Origin: Liriodendron chinense
Taxonomy: Eukaryota > Streptophyta > Magnoliopsida > Magnoliales > Magnoliaceae
DNA: 64,000 nucleotides
Direction: 5' to 3'
NCBI GenBank assembly: GCA_003013855.2
Contig: ML058387.1
Coordinates: forward strand, 3,224,001-3,288,000
The position numbers and the translations under genes were made by a program. This document shows, in pieces, positions 60,295-64,000 of this stretch; the stretch's first letter is position 1; the number at the start of each line of letters is the position of its first letter. The notes under the pieces were generated by a model. It was given only the letters and a program-made list of their open reading frames with translations. It was not told the origin of the DNA and made no database searches.

Positions 60295-63200
60295 CTTTTT
60301 TGGGATTTTTTGACTGGCCTTTTTTCTGGTGGGTTTTTCAGGTTGATGTTTAAGACTGGGTTGACTGGGTTCAGGCTTGATCTGGGCTATGGAATGGGGC
60401 TTACAAGGGTGAGTTTGGCTGAGTTTGGACTTGGGATTTGGGGGTATGGTCCTCCATTCTTCCAGCTATCTCTACCAACATTGTAGCCGAAGGTGGGGTG
60501 TCTACACTATCGAACGTATAATCCATCGAACCTAAAATTCAGGTATCATCTACATAGTGAAGCATACTTAATTAATAAATCGGATATTATAAATTAAAGT
60601 AGAATAGTTATATATTGTGCGAGTAAAGGTAGAAAATGTCGTATATGACAAGTATTGAAAAAGAAATCTCTAATGTGAACATAGGTTTTAAAGTAATTCT
60701 CTCAAAAAGTATGCAACATGAAAAGATAAGTAAAGCAATGATCGTGACTGAATCATACACGTCGAACATTTCTATTAATTTATACATGTCAGCGGAGAAG
60801 GTTATGCTGATGGTGACCATGAAAAGACCTCCATTTATAAAATATGGATCCTAGCTACTTTCTCAATTAATCTTACCTAATATACATTATTGCCTTTTGT
60901 TATCTGATACACTGGACCTCTAACATTTTAATTTCGTTTTACTTTTCAAATGTATGATTCATGTACCTCACATTTAGATGAGGAATAACAAATTTATTAA
61001 AAAAATCTGAAAATATTATAAATAAAAACTTTGATACTTTGCCAAGTATAAAAGAATTATTGATGATACAAAGTTATTTAAAAATTTCATAATTTAAACT
61101 AATTATTAGAACTAATCAGGCTATAAGGACAAGCATGAAATAAACTTATGAAGGCTCACACAAAGGAGGAAGAGTTTATAAACGATTATATATAATTAAA
61201 ACTTTTTAAAGATAAAATATTGTCCACAATATGATCCATCTAATAAATATTTAGGCTCCAGCATATGCAAAGTGAAGCGTACTTAATTAACGGATCAAAT
61301 CTTTTAAACTCATGGCGAATAGTTTTATAGTGTTAGTAACACTATGAAATGTCGTATAGGACAAATATTGAAAATCGAGTCTCTAATGTAAATATAGAAT
61401 TCAAAATCACTCTTTTAAAAATTATGTAACATGAAAAGATAGGCAAAGAAATGACCGTGAGTGAGTTATACACGTCGAGTACTTTATCAATTTATTTATA
61501 CCGGCGAATAAAGTTACGCGGATGGTTACCATTGAAATGCCTCCATCTATCAAAATTTAGATCTTGCCATTTTTCTTAATTTTACCAGTAGTACATTATT
61601 ACCTATTAGATAGACTGAATTTCGAATCTTTCAATTTTGTTTAATTTTTTAAAGATATAGAGCATATGTTAACTTTGAATAAGGGATAATGAAGATATAA
61701 ATACTTTAAGAATATTATACTGAAAAACTTTAATACTCAAGCCAAATATGAATGTGTTATTTACGATACGAATGTTATTTAATTTTTTATAATTTTAAGT
61801 AATTATTCATAAGTAGTTAGACAAGAAGGACAAGTCTGGAACTGGCTAATGTAGGTTGACACAAATGAGAAAAAAATTTATAAATGACTTTATATAATTA
61901 AAGATTTTTTAAAGACAAAATAATATCCTCCACATGACACATAATCTAAAATTCAGGTCAAACCGTCTACACAGTTAAGCCTACTTAATTAACGGATCAT
62001 ATCTTGTAAATTCAAGACGAATGATTGTGTATTATGTAAGTAACATTATAAAATGTCGTATAGGACAAATACTGAAAAAAAAGTCTAATATGATCATAAA
62101 GTTTAAAGTCACTTTTTTTAAAAGGTATGCAATATGAAAAGATAAGCAAGGAAATGATCATGAGTCTTACATGTCGAACATTTCTATCAATTTATTCATT
62201 CCGGTAAAGAAAGTTATGCAGATAATGACAATTGAAAGACTTCCATCCATCTAACATAAAGTTCAGGCCTCAACGTATACATAGTGAAAGCTACTTAATT
62301 AAGATCTTTTAAACCTATGACGAATTGCTATATATTATATGAGTAATGCTATGAAATGTCGTATATGACATGTATTGAAAATGGAGTCTCTAATGTGAGT
62401 ATAGAAGAAAAAGTTACTCTGTTAAATGATCTATAACCTTAAAAAATAAGGAAAGAAATGACCGTGAGTGAATCATATACGTCGAACATTTTTATTAATT
62501 TATTCATGCTGAAAAATAAAATACGTAGATGGTGACCATGAAAAGACCTTCATCCATCAAAATGTGGATCCCACTTTTTTTTCCTAATTAATTTTACCAA
62601 GAGTACATTATTGTCTATTGTTATAAGATAGAATTGAGTTCGAACATTTCAATTTTTGTTCATTTACCTTTAGTTGAGGAATAACCAAGATATATAAAAC
62701 ATAATAAGAATATTTGGGTAAAAAGCTTTAATACTCGAGTCAAGTATGAAAGTATTATTGATGATAAGAAGGTTATTTAAAAAATTATATTTTGAAGTAA
62801 TTATTCATAAGTAGCTAAAAATGAATGATAAGTCTGAAAACTGCTGATGGATGCTAACACAGATGAAAAAAAGTTTATGAACGACTATATAATTAAGATC
62901 AATGTCTACACGTGAAATCTAGTTGATTAACAGATCAAATCTTATAAATTGAAAGGCGAATGATTATGTAGTGTGTGAGTAATGCTTGGTAATATCGTAT
63001 AGAACAAGTATTAAAAATAAGTATTTAATGTGAACATAGAGTTAAAAGTCATTATTTTAAATTCGTACTAGGACAAGTATTGAAAAATGAGCCTCTAATG
63101 TGAACATAGAGTGCAAAGACATTATTTTAAAATGTATGTAACATAAAAAAATAAGCAAAATAAATGATTGTGAGTTATACACGTTAAATATTTCTATCAA

Positions 63201-64000
63201 TTTATTCATGCTGATGAAGAAAGTCACGCAAATGGTGATTATAAAAATTCATTCATCCATCAAAATGTGGATCCCACCTTCTTTCTCTTTTAATCTTATA
63301 CAGAGTACATTATTATCAATTATTATTTGATACACCAGAACTTGAACTTTTTAATTTAAGTTCATTTTTCAAAGGTATGGTTCATATGCCTCATATTTGG
63401 ATGAAAAATAACAAAGATATAAAAACTCTAAGAATATTATGTTGAAAAACTTTCATACATAGTCCAAATATGAAAGGGTTATTGATAATACGAACATTAT
63501 TTAAAAATTATATAATTTAAATAAATTATTCAGAAGTAGTTAGATTACAAGGACAAGCATGAAATCGGTTGATGGAGGCTCACAAAAAGGAGGAAAAGTG
63601 CATGAAGGACTTTACGTAGTTGAACTTTTTAAAGATAAAATACTATCCAACACATGATCCATCTAACCTAAAATTCAGTTATTAGCGTATAGATAGTGAA
63701 CCATACTTTATTAACGGATCAGATATTATAAATTAAAGTTAAATGATTTCATACTGTGTGAGTAACGCTAAAAATATTATATAAGACAAGTATTAAAAAA
63801 GAAGTCTCTAATATGAACATAGATTTTAAAGTCACTCTTTCAAGATGTAAGTAACATGAAAATATAATTAAAACAATGATTGCGGCTGAATCATGCACGT
63901 TAAATACTTCCATCAATTTATTTATGTCAGCGGAGAAGACCTTCATCCATAAATGTGGATCCCACTCACTTTTTCAATTAATCTTACCTAGAGTACGTTA

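Larger units (their letters stand above)
59033..60506 (-). mobile_element. Gypsy-type solo LTR inside the satellite, CTATC target duplication
   Basis: 1,474 bp, TGTGGACC to GTGTCTACA, flanked by CTATC at 59028-59032 and 60507-60511. The minus strand has a TATA box CTATAAATACCCCC near 60065-60077. The 157-codon frame at 59768-60241 has no domain. The element contains a 149-bp duplication and a GACTCAGCGGGT minisatellite. Confidence 0.9.
46735..64000. repeat. AT-rich satellite array, ~715-bp unit, about 20 copies
   Basis: The landmark (GAACACTTCTATCAATTTAT) recurs near 47367, 48091, 48810, 51128, 51840, 52535, 53253, 53970, 54684, 55468, 56190, 56675, 57388, 58091, 58572, 60765, 61480, 62172, 62486, 63190 and 63905. 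After removing two inserted LTRs the usual spacing is 692-724 bp; a few units are shortened. Other recurring landmarks are TTAATTAACGGATCAGATCT and ATGTGGATCCCACCT. The array continues past the window. The 60-90 codon frames repeated here are not genes. Confidence 0.95.

Noticed and set aside
47217..63946. Recurring minus-strand 60-84 codon frames with IFSCYI-like text as a gene family
   Set aside because: They fall at the same place in successive satellite units, are broken in many units and have no gene context.
46735..64000. CRISPR-like array because of regular repeats
   Set aside because: Repeats are about 715 bp, adjacent and diverged, in plant nuclear DNA: a satellite.

Overview
This is nuclear DNA from a flowering plant. 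One host gene with introns lies in a long stretch of nested transposable elements, degraded retrotransposons, tandem repeats and an AT-rich satellite array. The abundance of fold-back elements with GTGGGGCCCACC-like ends followed by CATCCAC..GTCCATCCAT recalls magnoliid-type genomes (Magnolia, Liriodendron, Cinnamomum). That is recollection, not something I could test here.

Layout. (1) 1-1,600: a plus-strand Gypsy-type LTR with flanking LTR-derived sequence. (2) About 1,085-17,100: three tandem copies of a roughly 3.6-4 kb composite unit, each modified by its own insertions: a Copia-type solo LTR, a PIF/Harbinger-like element holding a minisatellite and a nested MITE, a 9-bp-TSD Mutator-like MITE, and several fold-back elements. 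(3) 18,424-21,165: an internally deleted Copia retrotransposon with two LTRs and a TTTTG target duplication. It carries gag and a partial protease with three in-frame stops, and has no integrase or reverse transcriptase. (4) 21,506-21,536: a run of 31 G. (5) 22,709-24,390: a rearranged LTR element with an inverted copy of its LTR tip at the left end and a GTCAC target duplication. (6) 25,433-37,736: the only convincing host gene, NUP43, encoding a WD40 nucleoporin. It has five exons encoding 346 residues and three introns of 3.4-3.9 kb filled with MITEs and antisense LINE fragments. (7) 37,737-46,700: mostly non-coding, with a second Harbinger MITE copy, a 45-bp triplet repeat and a TRIM. (8) About 46,735 to the window end: roughly 20 copies of a ~715-bp satellite with a three-unit higher-order repeat, interrupted by two minus-strand Gypsy solo LTRs that each have a perfect 5-bp target duplication.

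Only NUP43 looks functional as a host gene. The other open frames lie in repeats, LTRs or shifted frames of real features. No tRNA, rRNA, CRISPR or operon-like structure was found. The most informative content is structural: insertions dated by paralogous empty sites, a GTAACG/CGTTAC-rich MITE family present three times inside NUP43 introns, and the satellite's higher-order structure. I found no clear candidate for a new protein-coding system.
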